Shown: positions 11,701-23,366 of the stretch, one piece after another
Numbering within the stretch: position 1 is the stretch's first letter
How the letters are laid out: every line of letters begins with the position of its first letter
Origin: Nymphalis io
Taxonomy: Eukaryota; Arthropoda; Insecta; Lepidoptera; Nymphalidae
NCBI RefSeq assembly: GCF_905147045.1
Contig: NC_065906.1
Span: forward strand, 6,572,001-6,636,000
Reading direction: 5' to 3'
Length of the DNA stretch: 64,000 nucleotides
Notes under the pieces: model-generated
Databases searched by the model: none
What the model saw: the letters and a program-made list of their open reading frames with translations, nothing else
Told to the model about the DNA's origin: nothing
Position numbers and translations under genes: made by a program

Positions 11701-14700
11701 CGTAAGATAGTTTATTTATTTATTGATTGGTTTGTTTGTTACGCTTCTAATCTACTAAGTTAGTTTTAAAGAATAAGCACTGCGGAAAGAAATAGTACGT
11801 AATATATATATAAAAGTATAATTGATAGACTGACATGTTAGCGCACAGCCCAAACTACTGGCCCAAACTAATGAAAATTTGCATGAAGGTTGATTTTTAC
11901 ACAGTAGGTTAGCACTCGGAAAGGATTTTTGAAAAATTAACTCCTAAGGTAGTGATAAAAGGGGTTAAGGTTTGTATAAAAATCCTTTAGTTTTGAAGAA
12001 AGAGCCATGAAAATTGGTATTTAGCTATTTCGAATTATGACGCGAGCGAAGCCGCGGGTAAAGCGCTAGTAATTTGTACAAACATAATCAAATAAAACTA
12101 ATGTCAAATGTCAAATCCATTTCCGTGATTTTGCAATATATATTCCGGTTCATATTTATCAGTAAGAAGACATTGCCCTCCGTGTAACAACAACTGTTCA
12201 AATACAGATAATTAAATACATTTTTATTGAAATGAAAATATGACCTTATTTATAATATAAACAACGTTTAGCGGTGTTTAATAAAACATAGATTTCTCCC
12301 TTTCTTTCATCATTGATTTCACATTCGAAAGAAGAAGACATGGCATTGTTTAACTAATCATCATCCATTATACACCATTTTTAGGTAATGCAATATACAA
12401 ATATAACAACGTATCAAATATGTAAACAACTGCGTATTGATAAATTTGAAGTAATTGAATATGATATCATGCATTGCTTTAGTGATAACTATATATATGT
12501 AAATATATAATTACAAATAACAACGTATGTGGATTCAAATATATAAAAAAATAGAACGTTTAGTTTCATGGCTATAAATCTTCAATGCCTTTCATTTTTT
12601 TTTTGATATTTTAGTATAAAAAGTATACCATTTGTCAACGAATCCTCGTTATTCCTTCTTAATTCTTCATTATTGATATGTATAACTTTGTTATTCGATG
12701 CACGATAAGGATTACTAAATAATCTGCTTGTTTGAGCGATAACCGTATTTTGTATAAAAAAACAAAGTAATATATGATCGAAACGAAGTCTAAATATTGT
12801 TTTTTGCGAAATATCCTGCATTATTGTCAAAATCTTTGACAATAATGCACGATATAGACATAGACTAATAATAATTTATAAAATAAACACAAAAGAGTTT
12901 TTAGTTTAAATTATTTTGATTTAATAAATATTATATAAAATCTATTTTTCAGATGTTCGATCTATCTGACTCGGAAATAGCAACAGAAGTTACGTTCACA
13001 GAACAACTAAGGCATTTGATTGCAAAGATAAAAAATATTATATGTTATCGAGATTGCTCCCGATATCCTTCGAAAGAGTTATCAGCACTTTCTGTTGTAT
13101 CGACTGAAGTCATGGGCCTCGTAGAAGGGTTCCTAGCTTCGAACAGAGCGCCAAATTCCTTTGATATAATTGAATTAGGTGCTCGTCATCCACATTTACA
13201 GCTTTACAGCCACCAAAACGCTCCATTTATTAACGCTGTCGACATACTTCTCAGTAGCGGACTCAACAGAGAAATTACATATGGATTAATAAATGTGGTC
13301 GAAAGAAAACTTGCGGAGGTTAGATGTAGTACTGACGTCATGGCGGTTAAGAAAACTAACTATATTCGATTTGTCGAGGATATCGCCAGCGTTACTTTCG
13401 AAATTTTCGGTAACACAGATAAATCATTTGACTTCGTAGATAACGTTTGCGAATTAATAACTGACTGTCGCATACCTATTAAACATAAAGAATTTTGTAA
13501 ATTAAACCAGCTTTCCAAAGAGCTCAGGCAATGTTGCTTTGATTTAGCCGAAATTGTAACTTCAGATAAATCGAATGTTCTAGACGAAAGTTCGTTACAA
13601 AAATATCATCAAATATATATGAATGTTGTCGCTGCATCAGATAAAGATTTATGTAATATAAATGAAGTTTCACGTCACGGTACGAAGAAAGCAAGAGTAC
13701 ATTACTTAAGGAAATGTTACATGTACTCGAAATCCGTGTCACAACTGGAACAGGAAGATAAGGTTAACGAAACTTCCATTGACGCGCCATACTTTTCGGT
13801 GTTAGAAAGACAATTGCATGATATATTTGGAAACATGATAAACAACAAAGAATTACCTATAACGCATTTGGAACCGATATGCAAAAAATTAAACGTTAAT
13901 TTGATTCCGAAGTTAATTCTCAACTTTTGTCCATCTATAACATTAGCCGGCCCTTTGAGAGAGGCAAGCGAAGAAAATTTCAATAACCTTCTACAGGTTG
14001 TGTATGAGTTGAACAATTCTGAAGAAAAACTATTTATTGAACCGATAACAGATTTTGCTCCCTTACCACGGAGTCCAGATCCCCAATGTCTTACATACAT
14101 TGTCTTACATAATTGGGTACTAGCACACATTATTAGAAAAATTCATCCAACTTTAAGCGAAAGCAGCACGCAACAGAACATAGACGCACGCACGAAGCAT
14201 CTAAATAAATACATGGATTTAGAGAGATTCAACTGTACCAAAGCTCTGTTTGGTGGAAATAAATGCTTAGCTTCGCTTCATACAATAGTAGACTTAGACA
14301 AATTATTTTTGTACTTACCACAACTGCTGGAGTCTGGTAAGATATTGCAATGCCTCAAAATATTGGATGCACTGTCAGAACGTCAACTCATGTGCAGTGC
14401 AAATTTGACGAACATACGGGACTTGATTTTGTTTAAAATAGCTACGAATCCAAAGGTCCACTATAATTGGAAATATTGTCAATATTTGAAATGCTCCGAA
14501 TTGAAGTTAGATCTCATACTCAACAACTTATCAGCCTGGCCGGCGGAGGGCGCTCTTGAAGCTATTAATTATCTACGATTTAGTTTAAATCATACGCTGG
14601 TGGATGAAAGTTTATATGAGAAATGTACAGATTGGATCGTCAAAATACCAATTTACGAGCAGGTATAATAACAACTCAATAAGTATCTCTAATAATAATA

Positions 14701-17700
14701 TACCGTTTAATATATTGTATTTTTTTTTTATTACAGATAGCTTCCATAATGGGAACCAACCATTGGTACACAATCTATGAAAAGTCCTTGGAAAATCCTG
14801 AAAATATAATTGAAGTCCTTATGGATAGCCAGCAGGTATTTTTTTTATATAACAAGCTATATTTTGATCAATATTGTATTCAAACATTTTGTTCTTTTCA
14901 ATAAAAAATATTCTGTCGAGAATTTTTCAGTACCTGTCAGGAGTACTAGAGGGATAGACAGTGTATATTTCCGTGCCTGAGCGCAAACACCTTCGCGCTC
15001 TCGGAGAGCGGACTTGTAGGATTGTCTCTCTTTGCGGTCGTGTAGGATTGGTCGTCCCATTAGATTATAAGAGTGCAGAAATAAAGAGTATGCATATAAT
15101 TACGTATACACTTGTGAACCTAAATATGTCCTGCGTATTTGAGTCCTGTTGAGAATAGTTACTGTGGACGATATCGATAAGCAAGAAGTCATGTCACAAA
15201 TATTGTTTATTTTTTCAGTAATAATAATTTTCAGTGACTGCTTCGTTGGTCTGGTGGCTTAATGTAAGGCCGCAGACCCGGAGGACCTGGGTTCAATTCC
15301 CAGGTCGGGCCAATAAAAAGTTATTTGGTTTGTCTGTCAGAAAATTCTCAGTAGCAGCCCGGAGTCTGGAAGTTGGGAGTGTGTACACTCCCGTGCCTCG
15401 GAAAGCACGTAAAGCCGTTAGTCCTGCGCCTGAACTCTTCCGGTCGTATCGGATTGCCGTCCCATCGGATTATGAGAGTTGAGGAATAGAGAGTGCACCT
15501 GTGTTTGCGCACACACTTGTGCACTATAATATCTCCAGCGTAGTTGGCTGGAGGACATTATTATTATTATTGTTTCAGTTTAAATTATGCTTAGAATGGG
15601 CTGATGTTCACGAGGCTTCTGATTATATGAAAAATCTGATCGTGATAAATCTTTTACGACAATTATTTGAATACACCAGTCAGGCGACGCCGACCTTAGT
15701 CCGTGATTTGCTCGCAAGATTACCGAAAACTCAAGCAATGGACTTAGTTTCAGAAGAAATATCAAAAATCAGGAACATTGAAATCTTCCAAGTCTGCATT
15801 GATTTTGTCTCTGCCAATACCACCGTTTGGAAAACATTTGAAAATATCAAAATAGGTTTTCAAATTATGCTTGAAATCGAAGCGAATTCGAGACATCTAT
15901 TCTGGGATTTAATAGAAAAACCTCTGATAATGATTGAACAACTCTTGATGAACGCAAAGCTGGAAATGTTGGTTCAAATAATAAATAAAATTGCACCCAC
16001 ACTTAAAAATGATATAAGTGGTGATAACCTGTATTATAACATAAAATCAATCGATACCTTATTGATTTCGCGTAATTCTGTCGATGCCTTGTTAAGATAT
16101 TACGCAGAGAAAGCGTTAGACATGAAAAACCCGAGACACACATGTCCTAACCCACCGAAACCTTGGGACGATTCATTGTTACAATCTATAGATTCCATTA
16201 ATATAGAAGCCACATCGAAACCATTCGTAATGCCGGAACATGTGCCTACAAAGGAACTGTGGGTTGAGGATTACACGACAGACAAGTGTATGGTGTGCAA
16301 AATATCCATATTCTCAATGATTATACGCAGACATCACTGCAGGCGATGCGGGAGGGTAGTATGTCATGGGTGCTCGAGAAATAAAATGCAGGTATAGTTT
16401 TTTTACATAGTTTAGTATGGTCTAGTTTTAGTTGAAATTTATTTTTTGTTTTATTAGGAATGTTATTTAATGTTTATGTTAGAGTATCTACAGAATAAAA
16501 AATACTTTATGCAGACTATTACTGCTAGCCAAGGGTTATTTTTTAAATAATAATAAATATGAATACTTGTTTCTGCCCGTTTTATGCGTTCGCGCATAGT
16601 TCGTCCGATTGAGTTGAAACTTCAGTTGTTGCAACTTGCGTGAAAGTTTTTGACTATCAAGGTACCATAAGTCGCGCACGCGAATCGTATCTCGTAAATA
16701 TTTACAAACAAATTTATTTTGATCTTTACAAAAAAGTAACTACTCAGTATGTTGCTGGCTCTGGTCTGTAGTGCATACAGCTGTGCTATTAGCAAACGGC
16801 ATAGCATATGTAAATATTTTTTATCTTTACTCGTTCTTCGATTCGTTCATATTATGTGTGTTTAAAGGTGCCTACATACCCCAGTGGCGTTAAATTCCGC
16901 GTCTGCGATGATTGTTTCACGCAAACAATGAATAAGAAATCTAATTCCGAGCGAGACAACATGATGCTAAGCAGCAACTCTGATACGGGCAGCGCCACGA
17001 CCTGTATGGACTGGTGTCTTTCCACTAATCCGAAGAAGAACGAAGCGGTTAGGATTGAGTTTAGTTACGAGTTCACGCCGAATGTTACTCTATGTTTATC
17101 GATTATGAAGATGCATACGATCAACTTGGACTATCCGAGGCTAGTATTTAAATATATATTTGTTAACAGCGTCAATAGCGCAAAGGTTTACGGGCCGCCT
17201 TTACGATGTAAAAGTCGCAGGTTCAATCTTGACCCCTTGGGCTATTGTCGCTGTACATTTAATTGGAAGGGTAAATAGGATATTAGTAATTCTTTTAGAA
17301 CGGGCAATGCTAGTATTATTTAAAAAAAAAATAAAAATTAATTGTAATAAAGAATAATAATCAATTAATCTATATAATAAACTATTGGGTCGATTAGTCG
17401 ATTATGTTATCTAAAATAATGAAACGTAAGACAGGTTGATGATACCTACGGCGCTTGGCAAAGTCATGACACTCAATCTCCGTTTTTATCACTTTTATTC
17501 AAATTCAGATTTCTTCTTGATCGAAGCGACGAGGTGGCGCGCGAACTTGCAAACGGAGGTGACTCGAGACTACTGGTACGAGCGAGACGATCGCTTCTAC
17601 TTGCGGCCGCTGAACTATATTCGCGAGCGCCGAATGAAAAATCGTGAGTGGTTTCTAATAATTTGAAATTGGAACGACCGAACGAACGAGCTGCGGGTAT

Positions 17701-18673
17701 ACGTATATAATGTGTGTAATGTATGACGCAGTGCGGGCGCGCGCGTGTGCGAGACGGGCGCCGCGCACGCCGCGCGCTGCCTGGCGCACGCGGACGCCAT
17801 GGCCACGCTCGTCAAGCACCAGGCGCACCACCTCGTGCCGCACCAGGGCGCACATCCCAGTGAGTACGCAGCATTCATGCATGCATGATTCGATTGCGAC
17901 CTTATAAATTAAGCTGAAACGAGGGTATTTAATGCAATATTTTGAAAAAAAAAATATTATAGACGTTTGTTGTGTATACATTACGCGCGGCAAACCCTCG
18001 AACATTGGCTCTTGCGGCGGCCGCATGCTATGTAATGTCCGTATACATTAATTAAAACAGCACAATTGTTGTTCTTAATATTCCGGCACCTTATATTAGT
18101 AACTGAACTTGAAACTTGTTTCCAGGTAGGCCTCCAGATGTTCCGCTTCCATATGTTAGAGCCCAATAGCAAATTTGATCTTGTAACCTAATAATATTCT
18201 TCTATTGTTCATAAGTAACGATTTTCGTTAATTTACTTTCCGTAGGTCAAATTGTCCGTTCTTTGCTGGAAGCGGAGAAATGGGAGCTGGCGTTAGAAAT
18301 AGCGACCAAATCGGGACTCCCTCGCAACAGTGTACTCGCTGCGTGGGGTAAGGCGTGTCTCAAGGCGGGATGTTTTAAAGAAGCGCGCAGAAAGTTCGCT
18401 CTTTGTTTCAAGAACACGCCAAACGTCTTAGTCGATGTTCAGGAAGAATTGGAATATGGGAAGGAAGCTTCGGAATCACCTTTTGTTAATAGGAAATTAC
18501 AATTGAGATCAGAGAGATCTATTTCTGTGTCAAGTATTCAGTCTGAGAATCGTTCGCGAAGCAACCCCTTGTTGAATGAAATTATATCCATGTTGGAAGA
18601 CATGAACTACCCAGTTAACCAGCTACTGTTAGATAAGGCGGAGAATATCAAAGTAAGGTTATAAAATAACTAA

Positions 18674-18719
<46 letters not shown>

Positions 18720-21700
18720 AATGTTATAAAATAACTATATACGCCCAGACATTGGCATTGTAAGAAATGTTAACCATCGCTTACATCGCCAACGCGACAC
18801 CAAACTTGGGAACTAAGATGTTATGTCCCTTGTGCCTGTAATTACACTGGCTCACGCACCCTTCAAACCGAAACGCAACAGTACCAAGTACTGCCGTTTT
18901 GTAGTAGAATATCGGATGAGTGGGTGGTATCCAGACGAGCTTGTACAAAGCCCGACCACCAGTAAAATATTTTATATTCAATGTAAATTAGCTACCTAAT
19001 GTTAAGTGGTCACCGCCGCTCAAAGACATCGGTGACCTAAGAAATATTTATCATTCCTTACATGACCAATGTATCACCAAACATGAGAACTAAGATGTTA
19101 TGTCTCTGGAGTCGGTAGTTACACTGACCCTTCCAATCGGAACACAACTATACTAAGTATTGCTTTTTGCTATTTGGTAGAATATATTATGATGAGTGGG
19201 TGGTAGTTATAGACGAGCTTCCACAAAGCCTTAAATATTTTGGAAGCATTTAAATGCAATTTATAAAAAAATTAACAAACTAATTAACAAAAGATTAAAA
19301 TCGATAAAAGTAATTAATTATTATTTTTAAATTGAAGAATATTGGAAAAAAAACATTATCATCATTAAAAAAAAACATCGGGAAGATGTTGTTAAGGTTT
19401 TTTCTGCCTGACATCAGAAATCCGTCTTAAGAAATTTTTTCTGATATTCAAACTGTCTAAATTGCTACAAAAGTAATAAAAAATATACGGTGTCTAAATT
19501 TGCCGCCACTCAAATAGGCTAGAAGCTAGAGCAGCCTATTTAGCCCTCTGGTAAATTGGTCACTGACGTAACTTGTGTAATGTGTACAGACAACAAATGA
19601 AAAACTATCAACGATGAATACAAGCAAGAAAAAGATTTCTCTAACAGAACCGGCATTGAACATAATGCATACTCTAGCAAGTGTCAAAAAGATAAAACAA
19701 GGCGACTACAGCGATTTCCAAACGGCAACCGTTCAACCAAAAAAATCATTGGCTCAAGGTCTTCTACGTAGAAACAATAATCACAACGAACCAAAAACGG
19801 ATCATCAGAATAAGAAACTTGATCCGTTCTTTTATAAGGAGTGCGTTTACTATCTCAGTAATTATGGCTCACACGTCGCGAATATAATGTTCTTCATGAA
19901 ACATAGCAATATGGGTGAAGTTATCAGATATTGTTACGACAGTATGGTCGATAAGGAAACGTTTACAGAATCGGTTTATATGGAATGTTTGAAGAAGGAC
20001 AAAGTAAGTGATCTTCTAAAGGCCATGAGTGATATGGACACGACTCTTGAAATGTGGTCGGTAAGTGTTATATTTATTTCATTTTATTAATACTTAAGTA
20101 TTATTGACATATAGTGATTGAACCGTTTAAGATATTTTTTTTATTATTTATGGAATTGATCTTGGGGTTTTTGGTCTGCTCACAATCATAAATCCCCATT
20201 AGACGCGGTTATATATCTTAATTCGATTACATTTACTTTTATTCATTATATGTCGTGCGTTAATTAATATTTAATCTTTACGAATAGTGTTTTTATCAAT
20301 AAAATCGTATCGAGGAATGTGACGTAAAAAAATTCTAAAAACACAGAATTGAACTTTGGTGGTCTCAAAAAGTGAACATTTCACATTTGTCATAATTTTA
20401 ATTTCCGAAAATTGCATTTACATAACTTTCATTTTATATTGACAAAAGTTTTAAATAGCTGAAAATAAAACTTTAACATTAGTTTAAAAATCAAGAATAT
20501 TGATTACCAAATTTTTTCAGTCGTAATTTTATAATTTACGACTTATACAGTTATATCTTGCAAGTTCCTTAAGAAAAATGTTCAAAATCAGGTAGTGTGT
20601 AATATTAATGTTGTTTCAGGAGTACATCATGCATATATGTAGAACTTTAGAAGTTACAAAGAAACTGGACGCACTGTATGCTCTACAGTGCGGTACGGGT
20701 CAGCACGCACGAGCTTCAGCATCTTGCGCTCTCTTGTACTCCAGGCCCATTCCGCCGGGCAACCAGCCGTTCAGTGTGCTACAAGCACGCCAGTATCATC
20801 TAAACTCGGCCTTACACCATCTGAGCCAGTGTGTACCTGTCACTAATAGTGAGTCATATTCGTATATTTTATTATTTAATGACTAACAAATATAACATCA
20901 TTATAAAAGTGACAGCCATGAATTGTTTATGTTTTGTTCACTCCATGACGTCAACTGGACTGCAACTTGAAACTTCTGCGAAGTATGTAAAAAGTTTTAC
21001 AAATGCATTTATACTATCATAAATATTTGTGTCATTGTACTGTCTCGTTCAAGTTTTGAATCTGATGTGCAACGCGTGTCAGCTTGCAAGTTAAGCAATT
21101 CTGACACATGTATTTCCACCATCCTGCCGAGGAGCACCATAAACATCCAATAGTTGCCCAGCTGTAGGGTGTTATTTAGCATTATTCCATACCCGCTTCA
21201 AATTAACGAAAGAAATATCTTAATTAGAATATTTCTAGTTCCTGGATTTAAAGTTCATTTTTATTCCGCAGAAATAAATGACCCAAGATCGATACAATTT
21301 AATCTTGACAAAACTACCATAGACAATCTCATGACGACAATGTCTCGTCAAATAGAATTAGCAAAGTATTTAGCAGCAAGTGAAGCGAGTGGCAGATTAA
21401 CGGAAAAAGTAGTAACTGACGTCATACCGGTTAATAGTGTACGAAGGGAAGAAAATGATACGAGACCGTTGACTCTATTCGGTTCGAACACAGATAAAAT
21501 ACGAATAGTTGCTATAGTACTGGCTACGGGGCCGACCATAGAGGGTGGATTTGATCTGGCTTTTAAGTAAGTTATTGTAAATTTATCAAAGTACTGTAAT
21601 GTGTGTCCCTGTTTGTGTGTGTATTTTCGAAATCAATAAATAACAAATACTACACAAAGCATAATTTCTTATAAACTTTGTTCATTTGTTGCTTAAAAAT

Positions 21701-23366
21701 AAATTAAAAATGGTTTATTAACTTAGATAAAATGGGGACGTGCTGACAATAATACTACTCGATCAAATTATAAACAATAAATCATAATTAATATTAAACT
21801 CCTAACATTAAACTTAACATGTCTTAGTTTAATTATTTTTGATTAATTTCATATTCTTACAGGATCATTAGCGAACATAAATTGGATTCTATGAATATTT
21901 ACACACATGTGGCAAAGTATTTGGTAAACGTGGACAGGTTTATGGAAGTAAAGACATTAGCCAAGTGCATTCGGACTTCGAAAGAAACCGCTGCCAAGTA
22001 TGTAGAAAGTATTACAAACTAATTTATACTATATTTTTTTATACTTTCAATTTTTAATCACAATATAAATTTCTGAAAACTTATTTTCAATTCACTTTAA
22101 CTGTTTGATTATGAGAATCCCCAGTGTGCACTCGATTAAAGCGATATCTTTATTATTTTCAAATAAACTTTATATAACAACTTGAAAATTTTAGTAAAGA
22201 AAATAGCTTACATTGCCAATGCGCCACCAACCTTGGCAACTAAGATGTTGTGTCCCTTGTGCCTGAAATTACACCGGCTCACTCACCCTTCAAACCGAAA
22301 CACAACAATACCAAGTATTGCTGTTTTGCGGTAGAATATCTTATGAGTGGCTGGTACCTACCCAGACGAGGTTGCACAAAGCCATACCACCAGTAAAAAA
22401 AAATTTTAATCTTATCAAAAACTTAGCGATATAAACAATTCTCTATCATAAAAACAATGTTAGTTAACAACGAATAATTTTGATGTGAGATCTAGTAAAA
22501 GTAATCTATAGTATTTACTTGGTTTCAATTCAGTGTCCACCACCACCGAAAGGAGTGTTCCATTGGAGACGTGCTCAGTTCTGTATAATTATTTATCATG
22601 GAATAGTTTGCCGCACAGTATGTTTGTTTACCTTGCAGTCTGATGAGCGACCAGGTGCTGGAAGCGGGCGTGGGTGCGGTGGTGTCTCGCTGCGAGGTGC
22701 GCGGACAGCTGCACGATGAGCAGGCCGAGATGCTCATCGCGGACATCGCTAGCGTCGCTGTCAAGGTCGAACGATCTAGCGCGCTTATAATATACTCAAC
22801 GATAAACAATTTTATAAACCATATAAGCTTTTTATCTTTGAAAATATCTATCAATTATACAATTATTTTATTGAAAAATAATTGTATAATAGTTGCCTTT
22901 ATGAGCCACCTATAGAAAGTGGTCACCTCCACACAAAGACATGTTCATTGTAAGAAATACTAAACTTTCCTTATACCATCAATGGATTGCTGTTTATTGA
23001 ATTAAAAATGTTATGTTCCATGTCTGTTACTACATTGGATAATTTAACATTTAAATCGAAACAGTAATACAAGGTGTTGTTGTTTAGAGTTGGATAACTG
23101 ATGGATGGGTGGGATATACACTTATAATATGTGAGCCTATACTATACTCATTAGTAAACAATGGTCTACAAATATTCATATTTAATTTCCAACAGATATC
23201 CTGCTATCTTGTATGCCGTAATGTAAGCAGTGCTTACATACTGGCAGCAAAACACGACCGTACTAACGACCTCCGAAGAGTGTTGCAAGAAGCCGAAAGA
23301 TTAGGTAACGACCAAGTGAGAAACGCTTGTCTCAAGCGACTCACGTCTAAAAACTTACTCTCATAG
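5786..23366 (+). CDS. ZFYVE26: Spastizin homologue, zinc finger FYVE domain-containing protein 26
   Basis: Sixteen exons: 5786-5851, 6261-7920, 9582-9700, 12953-14662, 14737-14835, 15579-16391, 16868-17139, 17509-17643, 17732-17859, 18246-18652, 19590-20060, 20620-20848, 21272-21566, 21863-21997, 22639-22765, 23196-23366. They sum to 6837 nt, an exact multiple of three, giving 2278 aa (human about 2539). The protein is known to bind PI3P and, with spatacsin and AP-5, to act in autophagic lysosome reformation. The FYVE finger (about residues 1446-1510, split by intron 6) has WVED, CMVC, RRHHCRRCG, VVC.GC and RVCDDC, so all zinc ligands are present. The alpha-helical C-terminal half also matches, for example LLEAEKWELALEIATKSG and AWGKACLKAG. 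The exon 7 donor (GAG|GCTAGT, a GC donor) is the phase-consistent choice; a GT four bases on, with acceptor GAG|GTG near 17529, is the alternative. Introns carry many insertions. Confidence 0.93.
7957..9527 (-). mobile_element. Mariner-family DNA transposon, defective, with nested repeat
   Basis: Sits in ZFYVE26 intron 2. Terminal inverted repeats 7957-7991 and 9493-9527 begin TTAGG(T/C)CCTTACATATGAA and differ at about five of 35 positions; both are flanked by TA, the expected target duplication. The minus strand encodes the transposase in pieces. A 121-codon N-terminal ORF (9362-8997) has the helix-turn-helix region and ends WVPHELSE. A middle part is broken by stops and frameshifts. A C-terminal part (8266-8033) carries HDNARPH nearby and YSPDLAPTDYHFF, the last two acidic positions of the DD34D triad. 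The length without the nested repeat is about 1.24 kb, normal for mariner. It cannot make active transposase. Confidence 0.93.
8352..8684 (-). repeat. Dispersed repeat family A, nested in the mariner
   Basis: Near full-length copy in reverse orientation, running from a T/A-rich tail (TTTTATAAAATAGGAAG) to CTACCACCAGTAG. It splits the mariner reading frame just upstream of HDNARPH, so the repeat was active after the mariner inserted. Confidence 0.85.
9887..10773 (-). CDS. Unrecognised small membrane protein nested in ZFYVE26 intron 3
   Basis: Three exons on the strand opposite to the host gene: 10773-10674, 10616-10422, 10074-9887; total 483 nt, encoding 160 aa and TAA 9889-9887. All junctions are GT-AG with matching phase (A|GTAAGT, G|GTACTA; acceptors TTACAG, TTCCAG). 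Two minus-strand AATAAA signals follow the stop (plus positions 9855-9860 and 9868-9873). The product has an amphipathic N-terminal part, a basic region (KEISKLRLKRLLE, about 66-78), one hydrophobic stretch at about 79-107 ending in a WCCCCLLC cluster that could be palmitoylated, and a soluble tail with NPPGVFRHRGGVIYYEP. I do not recognise the family. Frame continuity across three exons plus poly(A) signals argue for a real gene, although each exon alone is too short to stand out. Confidence 0.72.
11405..11668 (-). repeat. SINE with tRNA-Glu-like head
   Basis: Read on the minus strand, it starts with a tRNA-like head (about 11668-11595). This has a box A (TGGCGTGGTTGG), an anticodon-loop-like CTTTCAC and a box B (GGTTCGATTCC). 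A unique body with an internal ACATTTGTGTGCATGAACATGT segment follows, then an ATT-rich tail. It is a SINE and not a functional tRNA gene: the acceptor stem does not pair properly and the body runs on. Confidence 0.75.
11686..12071 (+). mobile_element. Non-autonomous Helitron-like element
   Basis: Begins ACTAATATTATAAATGCGTAAG and ends GCGAGCGAAGCCGCGGGTAAAGCGCTAGT, a GC-rich hairpin followed by a CTAGT terminus, as in lepidopteran Helitron-like elements. The element makes no protein. The 5' boundary is approximate; identification rests on the terminal signature. Confidence 0.6.
14925..15150 (+). repeat. SINE family B, old truncated copy
   Basis: A diverged match to the body of the SINE at 50283-50682 (..CCGTGCCT, then GTCGTGTAGGATTG, CCCATTAGATTAT.AGAGTG and ..ACACTTGTG). 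It lies in ZFYVE26 intron 5, just upstream of a younger copy. Confidence 0.65.
15235..15565 (+). repeat. SINE family B abutting the ZFYVE26 exon 6 splice acceptor
   Basis: It has a tRNA-like head (CTTCGTTGGTCTGGTGG, GGGTTCAATTCCC), a body and the 3' end GGAGGACATTATTATTATT. The ATT tail runs straight into TGTTTCAG at 15571-15578, the acceptor of exon 6, so the element supplies most of the sequence just upstream of that splice site. Confidence 0.88.
17158..17276 (+). repeat. SINE fragment with tRNA-like promoter boxes
   Basis: Lies in ZFYVE26 intron 7. TAGCGCAAAGGTTTACGGG resembles box A, and GTCGCAGGTTCAATCTTGACC resembles box B. The downstream GGGCTATTGTCG is shared with a lepidopteran SINE I recall, but I cannot name it. 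It is 3' truncated. Confidence 0.5.
18674..18715. repeat. (TA)n microsatellite
   Basis: An uninterrupted run of about 20 TA units in ZFYVE26 intron 10, just after the exon 10 donor and before two family A copies. Length is likely polymorphic. Confidence 0.95.
18745..19235 (-). repeat. Two consecutive dispersed repeat family A copies
   Basis: Two reverse-orientation copies, about 18745-18968 and 19003-19235, each running from the GACATTGGCATTGTAAGAAATGT segment to the CCAGACGAGCTT..CACAAAGC segment. The second is clearly more diverged, so they are separate insertions or an old tandem pair. Both lie in ZFYVE26 intron 10. Confidence 0.75.
22200..22397 (-). repeat. Dispersed repeat family A, truncated copy
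   Basis: Reverse-orientation copy in ZFYVE26 intron 14 with the GCGCCACCAACCTTGG to CATACCACCAGTA segment. The distal CTCGTCC..AAA end is missing. Confidence 0.8.
22903..23130 (-). repeat. Dispersed repeat family A, highly diverged copy
   Basis: Only landmarks survive in ZFYVE26 intron 15: GAGCCACCTATAGAAAGTGG, ATTGTAAGAAATACTAA and GATGGATGGGTGG. It is the oldest-looking copy in the window. Confidence 0.5.

Noticed and set aside
15235..15480. 82-codon plus-strand ORF
   Set aside because: Lies fully inside a SINE; the same frame can be found in other copies of the repeat.
17615..18026. Minus-strand ORFs of 87 and 123 codons opposite ZFYVE26 exons 8-9
   Set aside because: They mirror GC-rich host exons; the plus-strand frame matches the ZFYVE26 family across splice junctions, so these are shadows.
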